The translations under genes were made by a program, and so were the position numbers. Of a DNA stretch of 64,000 bases, positions 1 through 10,626 are shown piece after piece. Origin of the DNA: Poa pratensis (Eukaryota > Streptophyta > Magnoliopsida > Poales > Poaceae). Location of the stretch: the NCBI GenBank assembly GCA_947311845.1, contig CAMZMU010000062.1, positions 49,586,592 to 49,650,591 on the forward strand, in the 5' to 3' direction. Within the stretch, counting starts at the first letter, position 1, and every line of letters begins with the position of its first letter. The notes beneath the pieces are model-generated. The model saw only the letters and a program-made list of their open reading frames with translations. It did no database searches and was not told the origin of the DNA.

Positions 1-389
1 AGTAACTTGATCGCATCTTTGTGAAGAGCTCAAACCTTTGCATACTTGGCATATCAACTTTCTTGGTTCTTATTTGGCTTTTCTCCTTGTTGGGTTTGGT
101 GCTTGTTGTGATCTTCATGACAAGCCCAAGTTCACCGAAAACGGATTTCGTATGGAAAACTTGTTGCGTTTTCGGTTTTGAGGTTTTGCCGGTTCATCTT
201 TTATAGAGAGGTTTTAAGTTTCTACATTTGGTCTCCTCCTCACATGATGGACTATGATGTTTCTCTGCATGATCTTGTAAAGCTCTTCGTTACGATTCCA
301 ACTAGCCCAAGATCATCGAAATCGGAGTCCGGATGAAAAAGTTATGCCCGTTTTGGTGCCGGTGGTTCTGCAGTTTTTACATGTGGCAG

Positions 390-600
390 TAGGACCGCCC
401 GGTACCGCCAGCGGTACCGCCGGAGCCACCCGAGAGCCGTTTTCAGCGGTACCGGAAGCGGTAGTGCCGCCGGGGCGGTAGTACCGCTGCCCGGGGCGGT
501 AGTACCGCTACCTGGAGCCCGTTTTCAGCCTGTTTTCAGCCGTTTTGATGTCCTATCTTCCCGGGGGCGGTAGTACCGCGGGGGCCAGCGGTAGTACCTC
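390..600. repeat. Array of short dyads, GCGGTACCGC and GCGGTAGTACCGC
   Basis: At least six copies of self-complementary GCGGTAGTACCGC or GCGGTACCGC-type motifs are packed into about 200 bases, separated by GGGGC and GTTTTCAGC text. Each can fold as a small hairpin. They sit immediately upstream of the TATA-like box of the LTR, so they are either promoter elements or a simple-sequence expansion in U3. Function is inferred from position only. Confidence 0.6.
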
Positions 601-643
601 CCCGGCGCGATTCTGCACCCAACGGTTGGATCTTGGGTTGACC

Positions 644-650
644 TATTTAA
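644..650 (+). promoter_or_regulatory. TATA-like box of the Copia LTR
   Basis: TATTTAA is followed by a GC-rich then pyrimidine-rich leader, downstream of the dyad array and about 950 bases before the LTR end. It is the best candidate for the U3/R promoter; the transcription start was not determined. Confidence 0.4.
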
Positions 651-1608
651 GGGGCCTTCTTCCCCAATGGTTCCGCAACCTCTTGAGCTTGTTTTTCCCC
701 TCTCTCTCCTCCATTGTTGACCTTTGTAAAAGCTTGCCTACCTCTCAATCCCTCCCTTGATTCTTGCATATCTTTGAGGGAAAGTGAGAGGAGATCTAGA
801 TCTATATTTCCACCAATCCATCTCTTCTCTAAGTGAGGGGAACCTAGTGGATCTAGATCTTGGAGTTCTTGGTGCATCTCCTCTTTGTTCTTCCTCTCTT
901 ATTCCCCCATAAGCATTTGTTGCTTTGTTGGAATTTGAGAGTGAAGGATTTGAGCCTTGTGCTCTTGCCATTGCTTCGTTGCATCGATTTGTGCTCTCCA
1001 CGAGGATTCGTGGAAGTTGAAAGCTTGTGAACTTATTACTCTTGAGTCTTTGGACCCTAGACGCCCGTGTGGTGGTTGAGACCCTTGTGTGGTCACTTGT
1101 AGCTGTTCGGGAGCCCCCAATCCCGTTGTGGGTTGTGCCCCGGATCGTTGTTGAAAGGCTCCGGATATCCGCCTCGAAGGATTCTAATAGTGGAAGGTGA
1201 ACCAAACCTTTGTGGTGCGGTTCATCGGAGAAGAAGGTGAAACCTTTGTGGTTGTTGAACCATTGTGTTGGTTCACACCTCTCCAACGAGACGTACTCCC
1301 TTAACAAGGAGGAACTCGGGAATACATCCTCGTCTCCGCGTGCCTCGGTTATTTCTATACCCGAGCTTTTTACTTATGCACTTTACATTGTGATAGCCTT
1401 CGTGCTTGAAGTATTCTATATTGCTATCACCTTGTTGCTTGTCTTGCTTAGCATAAGTTGTTGGTGCACATAGGTGAGCCTAGTTTATTTAGGTTGTTGG
1501 CTTGTTAATTTAAACACCTAGTTTTATTCCGCAATTATCAAGCCTAAACCGGAAAAGTTTTAAATCGCCTATTCACCCCCCTCTAGGCGACATCCTTGTC
1601 CTTTCAAT

Positions 1609-1621
1609 TGGTATCAGAGCC
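1609..1621 (+). other. Primer-binding site, initiator tRNA-Met type
   Basis: TGGTATCAGAGCC, complementary to the 3' end of initiator tRNA-Met, lies two bases after the LTR 3' end. This spacing and sequence are characteristic of plant Copia elements and fix the LTR/internal boundary at 1606. Confidence 0.85.
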
Positions 1622-1661
1622 AAGGCTCTCTTTTTGGGCTTTACCGCCTAGAGAGTAAAAG

Positions 1662-2181
1662 ATGTCATTTAGAGAATTAGTGCACAATCCCATTTTTAAA
1701 TTCGATGGCACAAATTATGATGTTTGGAAAATTCGCGTGCCTAACCTTCTTCGGGACATAGACCCACATGTTAAGAGAATTGTAGATATGGGTTTTTCTT
1801 CTCCAAAGGAGGATGAGGAAAACTCTTATCTCGATACTCTTATATCTAATGGTCTTACTTGTGTTTTGAGCGATGTAGTTCTTGCATCAATCATGCCTTT
1901 TCGGAATGCTCATGAGCTTTGGACCAAGCTTCAAGATATATATGAAGTGTCCAACATTATTGAGGATGATTGTTCTCCTTCCACCTCCGGCCGTGATGAG
2001 TTCACATCTTCTTCCACTTCACCAACATGTGTTTTGACACAAGGTAATGATATGGTGAGTGGTGATAGAAATTGCTTTGTTGATGGTGAATATTCTATTG
2101 ACTATACTTCATCTCTATCTCATTGCAATGATCTATCTTTGGACTTAAACACTTCTAGCACTCCAAATATTTTACCCGACT
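1662..2181 (+). pseudogene. Copia gag, 3'-truncated
   Basis: An ATG 40 bases after the primer site opens a reading frame of about 173 residues. Its start (FDGTNYDVWKIRV) and the following LWTKLQDIYEV segment match the N-terminal gag domain of plant Copia polyproteins (DUF4219/UBN2 type). Gag would assemble the cytoplasmic virus-like particle. The frame ends at the junction with unrelated gypsy pol sequence at about 2181, so the CCHC knuckle, protease, integrase and reverse transcriptase are missing. The loss looks like deletion or illegitimate recombination, since no target duplication is visible at the join. Confidence 0.75.
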
Positions 2182-2955
2182 GACCCGACCAAGACAGTCA
2201 ATGTCTCTTCGAGTCTGCCTATCGCATAGGAAAGCGCGCTCGTCGAATTCCTCCGTGAGAACTGGGATATATTTGCGTGGTGTCCAGCCGACATGCCAGG
2301 TATTCCCACGGAATTCGCCGAGCACTCTCTCCAATTATTTCCAGATGCTAAACCAGTCAAGCAAACAATGCGCCGCATATCCGGCTCGAAAAGAACCGCA
2401 GTCAAAGCCGAAGTCGACAGACTACTCGCAGCTGGTTTCATCAGAGAAATCAAGAAATCACAATGGGTGGCTAACCCCGTACTTGTAGAGAAGAAGCATA
2501 CAGATATCCTTCGGATGTGCGTAGATTTCACAGCACTCAATAAATGCTGTCCAAAGGATCACTTTCCACTACCTCGAATCGACCAGATCGTCGACTCTAC
2601 CGCTGGGTGCGCTCGTTTGTCCTTCCTGGATGCTTACTCAGGTTACCACCAGATAAGGATGAAGGAAGAGGATGGAGAGAAAACGGCGTTCATAACCCCA
2701 CTCGGGGTCTACTGCTACACAACAATGCCTTTCAGGCTCAAGAATGCAGGCGCAACCTATCAGCGCATGATGCAATACTGCCTCAAGAAGCAAATTGGGC
2801 GAAACGTCCTGGTCTATGTCGACGACATCGTCATCACAACAAGGAAAACACACTACTCGATGACTTGCGAGAGACGTTCGCAAACCTCAAACGCTTCCAC
2901 ATCAAGCTCAACCCGAAGAAGTGCACGTTCGGCGTGCCAGCCGGGCAGCTCTTGG
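2182..2955 (+). pseudogene. Ty3/gypsy reverse transcriptase fragment (Tat lineage), broken
   Basis: The frame starts at DPTKTV just after the Copia junction and encodes a gypsy reverse transcriptase: the LDAYSGYHQIRM palm motif, TTMPFRLKNAGATYQRMM, and the catalytic YVDDIV at about 2815-2832. An in-frame TAG lies at 2228-2230. A frameshift follows near 2850, after which LLDDLRETFANL and KCTFGVPAG continue in another frame. The sequence stops at 2955, where CACTAGTACAG begins; RNase H and the integrase zinc finger are absent. The 5' part of the element (LTR, gag, protease) is lost at the Copia junction. Its partner half is the integrase at 5270-6150. Confidence 0.85.
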
Positions 2956-3372
2956 CACTAGTACAGAACGACACATCGGATACCCCTCTATGGAAACGAC
3001 ACGAGTTAGGCGACAGAGAATCGCGATTTTAGCATTGCGGACGAGGCCTGGCAGAGGCTGGTCCGTCAACATTGGTTACGGAGAATTTTATATCTCCGTT
3101 ACCAAAAGTATTGGCAACGGTCATAAATTTGTCTCCGTTTCCAATATGTATCTCTATGGCTACGGTTGTTTATGTATATCCGTTTGCGATGTGCTTGGGA
3201 AATTGCAGTTGCAATCTGGAAGCGCGCCTGTTCAATGCGGCTTAATTCACGAGGGATTGGAACCGCCTGATCGACGCTAATAAAATGTGACTGGAACCGC
3301 GCGAAGCCAGGCAGGTCCCGCATTCTCCCCTTCGTTCTCTTCCACATTATCTACCACACTAGCACAACCGCC

Positions 3373-3927
3373 ATGGAGGAACCCTTGTGGCAGAACGAGG
3401 AAGTCCCGAGCGACGACGCGAGCGCGGAAGACCACGGTGAAGTTCCATGGTGGGATCAAGACGGGCCGCCGGACTCGGACCCCGACGACTCGGACCCGCC
3501 ATCTTCACGCTCTGTAGAAGACGACTCCGATGACTCGGACCCGCCGTCTTCACGCGAAGGAGAAGACGACTCCGAAGAGGACGAGTCGCCGGAGGAATAG
3601 GAGCCGGAGGACCCGCCGGAGCCGTATTATTCTAGCCAGGAAGAATACGACGCCGACGACGACGACGAGGAGGCGTCGGAGGAGGCGCCGGAGGAGGAGT
3701 TATCGGAGGAGGCGCCGGAGGAGGACGCGCCGGAGAAGGAGGATCACGCTCCGGAGAAGGAGGCGCGAGAGGAGGATTCGCCGGAGAAGGACGCACGGCC
3801 AGAGAAGGAGGAGCACGAGCCGGAGGAGGAGGAGGAGCACGCTCCTGAGGAAAAGGCAACCGACAAGAAGCGACGCCGCGCCGCGGATGACAATGGCACG
3901 GAGGCAGGGCGTAAGCAGAACAAGTAG
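3373..3927 (+). pseudogene. Acidic low-complexity protein, one in-frame TAG
   Basis: The ATG at 3373 starts MEEPLWQNEE, and the frame is open to TAG at 3598-3600. The same frame then continues without another stop to TAG at 3925-3927, giving about 185 codons if the internal stop is ignored. The product is extremely rich in Glu, Asp and Pro, with repeated DSDPPSS and EEAPEE units, and ends in a basic KKRRR patch that could be a nuclear localisation signal. I do not recognise the family. Opposite-strand proline-rich and same-strand arginine-rich ORFs are composition shadows. It may belong to the surrounding CACTA-like element. Confidence 0.4.
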
Positions 3928-4067
3928 AGTAGATAGTTAGTTCAATTACTCTATCGTTCCTTTGTAAGTAGGCCCAGTGTGTCAGTGAAGAAATTAGAGG
4001 AAACGGTTGTTTATTGCCTCCGTTTGCGATGTTATATGCTATAAATGTGCCACTGCGGCAACCCTAA

Positions 4068-4069
<2 letters not shown>

Positions 4070-4103
<34 letters not shown>
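4070..4103. repeat. (CTCTCA)n microsatellite
   Basis: About five and a half perfect copies of a CTCTCA hexamer precede a GC-rich leader-like stretch. Confidence 0.9.
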
Positions 4104-4352
4104 ACAGTCATAGTGTGGCGGCGGCTCCAGACCTAACCCTTATCTCTCAGATCTGAACGGCGCGTCCGGCCGGCATCGCCGCCGTGCATCTTCCCCCAGC
4201 GACGCGTCGGCGCATCTTCCCCCAGCGGCGCGTCGTGAGCCGCCGCGCATCCCCCCAGCGGCTCGTCGGCGAGCCGCAGCGCATCTTCCCCGAGTATGTC
4301 GCCGACGTGGATCTACTGGTCTATTGCCGTGCATCTTCCTGGGTATGTAGCC

Positions 4353-4750
4353 GACTAGATCTTACATTTTGTTTAAAGTAGCACAGAAAACTTGTCTAGT
4401 ATTTGAAGTCTAGTATTGTGTTCTGTCTAGTGCCGATGATGAATACACCCCTCGACACTAGATCTTACATTTTATTTAAAGTAGCATCTACCGATCTAGC
4501 ATTGTAGTACTGTCTAGTATTGTAGTATTGTGTTCTGTCTAGTATTGTAGTACTGCCGATGATGAATACACCCCTCAACACTAGATCTTACATTTTTTTA
4601 AATTAGCATATAAAACTTGTCTAGTATTTGAAGTCTAGTATTGTGTTGTGTTTGTTTTTAGTACTGCCGATGATGAATACATTACCTTCAACTTGTCTAG
4701 TATTTGAAGTCTAGTATCGTGTTGTGTTTGTTTTTAGTATTTGAAGTCTA
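4353..4750. repeat. Four diverged tandem repeats of about 105-125 bp
   Basis: Units starting CTAGATCTTACATTTT begin at about 4353, 4457 and 4581; a partial fourth starts at about 4691. Each carries CTAGTATTTGAAGTCTAGTATTGTG and a GCCGATGATGAATACA segment. Shorter TCTAGTATTGTAGTA repeats expand unit 2. This is non-coding and inside the CACTA-like block, where subterminal repeats are typical. Confidence 0.8.
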
Positions 4751-5099
4751 ATAGATTAATTTCAACCCTTTGTCAATGTGCTAATCCTCGTTATGGTTTT
4801 GTGTAGCTAGTGTATGAAGTAATAGTATATTTCGGCGACAATGCATAAAAATGGTGAGGCAATTGAAGGTAACATCACCTTCAAGTTCTGCCTCCAAATC
4901 GTTTCGATCGGACAGCAAGCACACGGATATAGGCGCTTAAGGTGTAAACTGTTTTCATCTTAAATTGTATTTATGCCATGTAGCATCATATTTGGCTCTT
5001 TTCTAACTAGACATCCATGTATTTTATATGCAGAAGCGCCATGTAGATCCAAACAAGCTTTAAAAGAGCTAAATACAAAGTGGGATCATATCCGTGAAC

Positions 5100-5190
5100 C
5101 GTCGCTGTTGTGACGTTTCGCTGCACTGTTCAAAACACTTTTTTAATTAAGAGTCTTGGACAGTGTGGCCGAAATGTCACAGCGGTGACG
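5100..5190. repeat. Imperfect inverted repeat of about 38 bp per arm
   Basis: The left arm (CGTCGCTGTTGTGACGTTTCG...) pairs with the right arm (...CGAAATGTCACAGCGGTGACG) across a short AT-rich loop around TTTTTTAATTAA. The related text TTTCGGCGACA recurs at about 4831 and 5199. It could be a terminal or subterminal hairpin of the DNA transposon, or a small nested MITE. Confidence 0.65.
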
Positions 5191-5269
5191 TTATTATATT
5201 TCGGCGACACCGTCCAAGATGGAGCAAGCCTCTCTACGAAGAATTTGGCAAGATTAATTTGCTAAGGAG

Positions 5270-6150
5270 GCTTGACAATACCACTGGCCTGGCCCTTCGC
5301 CCAGTGGGGGCTGGATATGGTCGGGCCACTCAAAAAATCCTCCCATGGAGGGCATACTCACCTTCTGGTGGCGGTCGACAAGTTCACCAAGTGGATTGAA
5401 GCGGTCCCTATCACAAGTTCGACTGCCACTACAGCAGTCAATTTCATAAAATCCATCATATACCGCTTTGGTGTGCCAAGCAGCATCATCACTGATAACG
5501 GTACAAACTTCACGGCTGAAGAGTTCCGATCCTTCTGCAAAGAGCAGGACATTACGCTCAACTACGCATCCGTGGCACACCCGCAGTCCAATGGCCAAGT
5601 CGAAAAAGCCAATGGACTCGTGACAAGCGGAATCAAGAAACGCCTTCTGGTGCCACTCAAAAGAGCCGCGGGTGCTTGGGTCGAAGAACTCCCATCTATG
5701 CTATGGCGCCTACGCACAACTCCTAACGCTTCAACACAGTTCACCCCATTTTTCATGGTCTACGGCGCAGAGGCAATCCTGCCATCACATGTAAGATTCA
5801 ATGCACCAAGAGTCGAAGCGTACAACGAAGAAGATGCAGACGCGTCACTCGAAGATGCAGTCGACTTGCTCGAAGAAGCACGCAACACAGCGCTAGCACG
5901 CACAGCTGTCTATCAGCAAGACCTCCGCAACTACCACAGCCGTCGACTGCGTACCAGGTCCTTCGAGGTTGGCGACCTGGTACTTCGACTGAAGCAAAAG
6001 AAGGTGCACAAACTCGCTTCTCCATGGGAAGGACCCTTCATCATCACCGAGGTCATTGGTGGTTGAGCATACAGACTGAAGCACTCGAAGACTGGTGAAC
6101 TCTCGCACAATCCTTGTAACGTTGCGCAGCTGCGCCGTTTCTATGCTTAG
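5270..6150 (+). pseudogene. Ty3/gypsy integrase C-terminal half (Tat lineage), broken
   Basis: The frame encodes the integrase core from WGLDMVGP: the first catalytic Asp, then ITDNGTNF with the second Asp, and NGQVEKANG with the Glu. After this come WRLRTTPN, YGAEAILP and the C-terminal GDLVLR and SPWEGPF motifs. A TGA at 6064-6066 interrupts the frame, which continues as AYRLKHSKTGELS to a natural-looking end FYA-TAG at 6148-6150. The N-terminal HHCC finger and RNase H are missing because of the preceding insertion or deletion. It is the second half of the reverse transcriptase fragment at 2182-2955 and inserts retroviral-like cDNA into host DNA when intact. Confidence 0.85.
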
Positions 6151-6339
6151 ATTGCTCAGTCGCACAATGTAATAGGCGCATATGTCGGATGGCTGCAGGT
6201 TTCAGAAGCGCTCTTTTCCTTACCAGGGTACCTACGGGGACTGGAAGGTTTTTAATGAGGCGGCCTGCAGCTTAACATTCAAAAATGGAATATAATCAAT
6301 GATTCCTCATATTTCTTCCTGCTTACTACTCGCATAACT

Positions 6340-6710
6340 TATTCGCACAAACTTAGCCTCACCCGAATACTCGGGGGCTGCGCTACCTCAAAGCATGAGC
6401 TTCCGCTCCTTCTTCAAACATAATACCCTAGCCGCACTCGAATACTCGGGGGCCGGGTCTTAAAAATCATACATAAACAAAAAAGTTGCTCAACCCCACT
6501 CAACTACTCAGGGGCTGAGCCTAAAAGCATGAGTTGAAGCTTCAAATATCTCAAAAATTCATAGCCTAACCCGTATACTCGGGGGCTGTGCAATTTATGT
6601 TCCATAAGTGTTTTTCATAAACCCCACTCGATATACTCGGGGGCTGCATACATACACATAAACTAATATACACTACGTACAAGTGGCAAATTTACACTCG
6701 GGGGTCGTCC
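6340..6710 (+). repeat. Six polypurine-tract-like motifs, ACTCGGGGGCTG
   Basis: ACTCGGGGGCTG or a close variant occurs near 6369, 6443, 6507, 6577, 6635 and 6695, spaced about 60-75 bp, downstream of integrase. The same motif (ACTCGGGGCTAC) abuts the 3' LTR at 11789-11800, and another copy lies near 11175. It therefore resembles a multiplied polypurine tract. No ORF is present here. Confidence 0.7.
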
Positions 6711-6720
6711 CCTATACAGA

Positions 6721-9700
6721 AATAGCCTAATCTTCCGGTTCGTCCTTGACTGGCAGAACAGGGCCCATAAGTTGAGCGTGATAACACTCGACCATCACCC
6801 TAGCAGACTCGACTGTACCGTCAAGTTGCGACTGTGACAAAAATGATCCAGGCACGGGTGGATGTAGCTGCATATTTGGACGCTGACTCCGGATATACGC
6901 CATCGTTGCATTGGCCCCATCCACAAGCTTCTAGGTGATAAAGTCTCGAATTGGACCTGCACTCCGTAAAAGCCCGAGCAACGCGTGGATTCCTTGAGGT
7001 TGCGGCCCCGTCGGAAAAAGAGTCTGGTTGATGCGATTGAAGGCCGACCTGCATAACTCGAGCAGCAGAGTGCTCCGCCACACTCGATCCTTCAGAGTTG
7101 CGAGTATGCGCGCTCGGTTCTTATCCAAGCGAAAGTGCTGACGGCCCATCGTTGGTTCGTCAGTCGCATTGTTCAATTGCTCATCGACACGAGCTTGCTC
7201 CGCCTGGAAGTCTGGAACAAAGCCTGCAACAACGCACGTTGGATCAACAAATAGGACATGCTAAGTATTCTTGAGAGCAAGGCAGTCATGCTTACACTCG
7301 AGTTGTCTGTTCACGATCTCCATCTCGCCAAGCACATACTCCTCCCGCTGAGTGGGTAAAGCAGGCCTCGCCCCGATCCTATCCAGCTCGCTCTGGGCAC
7401 TCCTCAACTCTTGCTCCAGTTTCACGACTCGAGCTTTCATATAACGCATTACTTTGGCATCATTCGCCACTTGAGCTCGAGATCGGGTGGAAGCACGAGG
7501 CCGCGACGAACCAGCTGAAGTAGCGGTTGCGCGTGGCTGTTCCAAACATCATAAAAATCTCATGTCAGATATGAAAAATTCATCACAAAGCTCAGGCGAG
7601 TAACATCACATAGCTTTACAGGCGAAAACACAACAAGGAACCAAATCCATACAAGTGTAGCAAAAGCGTACGCATACTCGCAATATCATAAAGCATAATT
7701 ACAGTCCATAAAAAGGGTAGATGGCCCTAAAGTCTATGATGCAGACTCCGACCTAGCCCTACGCGCGCGATTGGCGACCTCCGCTGACCGGCGCTCCATG
7801 GTAGTCATAAAAATTTCAGCCAGCCGCGCGGCTGGCTCGTTCACATGCTTCAGGGATACCAGCTTCCCGTCCGGCTTCCGAGGGAAACCAGACAGAGCGG
7901 CCTCGAAGTCACCCTCTATCCCATGACCTAAAAGGAGCTTGAGGGTGGTCTCTGAGCCGCGTACCGTCAGGGTGCGAGCAAAACTCGCCATAGTCGATGT
8001 TCCCCGGCCTAGGACGTCGGCGAAGCCATCCATAGTCGACGGAAGTTGGCCAGACGGGAACACGCCCTTGTATACGGCGCCGAGTGTGCTCGTAGACTTG
8101 GCGAGTGCATCCTTCGCTTGAGCAGAGATGGCGTCAAGGTCGCCAATAGCACGGTCGAGGGACAAATCGCCACTCACCGGGTCTACAGGTGCCGGTGCGC
8201 CAACAGCTCCTTCAAAAATCAGAGAGAACAGAAACTCTTACACAACACTCAGCGGCAACAGAAGTAAACAAAAAGTGGTAAATTTTACTAACCGTCCACG
8301 TCTCGGGTGAGGCTAGCCAGCCGCTCAGCATACTCTTTCTCGCGCAAGGCAGCGGAGTCCTTGACATCATCCAAAGCCTTCTTCGACTCAACACGCTGCT
8401 TGGCGAGTGCATCTTCTAGCTCTTTAACCCGATCCTCAGCTGATTTCTTGTCACCTGGATCCGGAAGGCATAACTCAAAATCAGTACAGTAAAAGACAAC
8501 AAAAGAGAGCTTCAGAGGCAGCAAATACACTTACGGGTGAGCGTTCCAGGTCAGCGCGTAAAGTGTTTCTCTCCTGCTCCATCTGGACAAAAGCTTTGCC
8601 CGATTCTACCAGGTTGAGGTAGTAAGGCTACAAGCACATGAAGCCAACATAAGTTATACATAACAAGTAGCGTATGCGGGCTCGGCAAAAGACACTTACG
8701 TGTTCCGTCCAAGGCGCAGGCTTAGCGGCCGATGTCCGACCTCTGGAGTTGCAGCACTCGTAGCCTTGGTCGTTTCAATGGCAGTAGTCGTGGCTACTGA
8801 TTGAACGATTTCAGGAGCCACATGAGAGACGTCCGGGTGCTCAGGGGTCGTAATCTTGTCGGATGGAGGAGTCAAAGGACGCACAGTCTCAGCACTGCGA
8901 GTGACAGAAGAAATACCACATAAGCAAAAATATCAACAAGCACAAACTTTAGTACAAAAAGTGTAGGAGCAAACCTGTGCTCTTCTTCCTCCTCACTATT
9001 AAGGTTGTCAAAATTTGGACCTCCAAAAAGCAGCTCCTCACCCGACTTGGGAGGAGGAGCTGAGCTCAACGGGCTCACGTTCAAAGGAGCAGCTGTGGCA
9101 GAAGGAAACGAGCTCGAGTCTCCGTCATCTTTCACATCTGACTCCTTCGCGGGTGAACTCGTGGAAGAAGACATACCTCGGGCCACCCGACGACGCTTGA
9201 GAGTGGGAACCTCGCTCACATGATCAGTCGTGGCAGGCTCCTCGGCCTATACTTCCTCTGCCCCTTCCTCTTTGACCTCTTCCATAGGAGATGTGGTAGC
9301 CGAAGGTAGAGGCGATTCATCCCCTCCCTTCGTTTCTACCGTTTGCACCTCCGTTTCATGAGTTGGGCCATCCTCGGGAAGAGGAGGAAGGGTTGACGCA
9401 GTCGAATGGCCCTGCATACCAAATACAGCAGTCGAAAGTTGCAAAGATGCACAATAAAATTGCAAAGCCAGGAGATAATAAACTCGATCGTTCACTAACC
9501 TCTTCCAAAGGCTTTTCGGTCCCATAAGGAGTGACAGGGCAGTCAACGTTGCAGGGGTCGCTTGATCTGAGGCTGGTGATGGATTGCACATGCGCCACCA
9601 GCTCGTTCTTCGACAGCTCCTCCGTGCTCATTCGACTGGAGTCGAGCACACCTTCATAAGCCCACATCGGGTGGGCTCGAGCCCGGAGCAGCCAGACTCG

Positions 9701-10626
9701 CATCTTCACAAAGGTGGCAATCAAGTGCACACCAGTCATGCTGCCAAGCAGTTTGTCAATCTTGCTCAAAAGGGGCGCCGCCTCCGCCTCCTCCGCACTC
9801 GTCAGTTGATGGTCCCAGGCATTTGTCCTCACAATAGACTTGGTAGCCGAAAACTCTGGGACTCCTTCCTGGTCTACGCGGACGTAGAACCATCTCTTCC
9901 TCCAACCTTGCGCCGAATCGACTGGCTTCAGGGCAAAGTAGCACGTGTCGCTGCGTACTTGAATCCCGCAGCCGCCAACAGAATAGGTGCGCCCGCCTCT
10001 ATTATTCGGCCGGACGAGGAAGATTGAGTTCCATAAAGCCCAGCTTGGGGACACCCCCAAGAAGCACTCGCACAAAACCATAAAGCAGGCAATGTGCAGT
10101 ATGCTGTTCGGGGTGAAATCGTGGATTTGCACCCCGTAGGCATACATCAAACCACGAACAAAGTCGTGGAGAGGAAACGCAAATCCCGAGGCAAAAAATC
10201 CGCAAAGCAAACTCGCTCATTGGCGCGAGGTTCAGGGAGTACCTCCTTGGGCGATGGCGCGCGGACGAACAGCTGGTCCGCGGGTGGCAGCATCCCTTCC
10301 TCGCGCAGCTTGAAAAGGTGCGTATCCTTGATGGTGGATTTCACCCAATCTCCGTCGCTTTTCTTCAGGTCGGCGGCGGATGCAGACGCGCTCGCCGTGC
10401 TCTTTTCCCCTTCATGGCCGCCGCATCGGTCGCGGCAGCAGCAGTCGCGGCAGAACGCTTGTTGCCCGCTACTTTCTTCATTGTCAAAAGGAAGGTGGTG
10501 GCACGCGCAAAGCTCTGGCACAAGAACAATGGAGGAGGGGCGCGAGGAAGAAGATGAAATAGGGGCGGCGCAGGAGGTAAATGGCTAGTAAAAATTATGC
10601 CAGCGCCGTTCTCCCTATTTACCACA
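6721..10626 (-). pseudogene. Antisense gene of the Tat gypsy element (putative gypsy-type transposon domain)
   Basis: A multi-exon-looking gene runs opposite to pol. Near 10625 an ATG starts an Ala/Lys-rich N-terminus. The segment at about 10450-9500 (HDFVRGLMYAYGVQ, LVRPNNRGG, KRWFYVRVD) matches what I recall as Pfam Transposase_28, a putative gypsy-type transposon domain common in grass genomes. Downstream pieces are Ser/Pro-rich (9219-8872) and coiled-coil (8530-8290, 8177-7734, 7545-7261). The C-terminus is near 6727 (PVKDEPED). Frame changes near 10200 (T homopolymer) and an in-frame TAG near 6929-6931 mark decay. Similar antisense genes occur in Tat elements such as maize Grande. The function is unknown. 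Confidence 0.65.

Larger units (their letters stand above)
1..1606 (+). mobile_element. 3' part of a long Copia LTR (SIRE/Maximus-like)
   Basis: The stretch ends in ...TCCTTTCA directly followed by the primer-binding motif TGGTATCAGAGCC, the standard arrangement at the end of a 5' LTR. The LTR start is not seen, so it probably lies upstream of the window. The closing CACCCCCCTCTAGGCGACATCC text resembles long-LTR SIRE/Maximus Copia elements, which is family recall and not tested. Short ORFs inside are not gene-like. The U3 part carries a cluster of GGTACC/GTAGTAC dyads and a TATA-like box. The body that should follow is cut after about 520 bases of gag. Confidence 0.7.
2956..5269. mobile_element. 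CACTA-like DNA transposon fragment interrupting gypsy pol
   Basis: Gypsy coding sequence breaks off after GQLLG and the next bases are CACTAGTACAG, a plausible CACTA-superfamily terminus. Gypsy integrase resumes at about 5270. No matching TAGTG end or 3 bp target duplication is seen on the right, and gypsy RNase H is missing, so the right end is probably deleted. Inside are a promoter-like stretch, an acidic-protein ORF (3373-3927), a CTCTCA microsatellite, GC-rich repeats of about 30 bp (4180-4320), diverged tandem repeats (4353-4750) and a large inverted repeat (5100-5190). The motif ACGGTTGTTTAT...CCGTTTGCGATG occurs twice (about 3162 and 4003). No transposase was recognised. Confidence 0.45.

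Noticed and set aside
3530..3940. Arginine-rich 136-codon frame and the proline-rich frame opposite
   Set aside because: These are alternate readings of the GAG/GAC-rich acidic ORF. Pure Arg repeats are typical shadows of Glu/Asp codon repeats.
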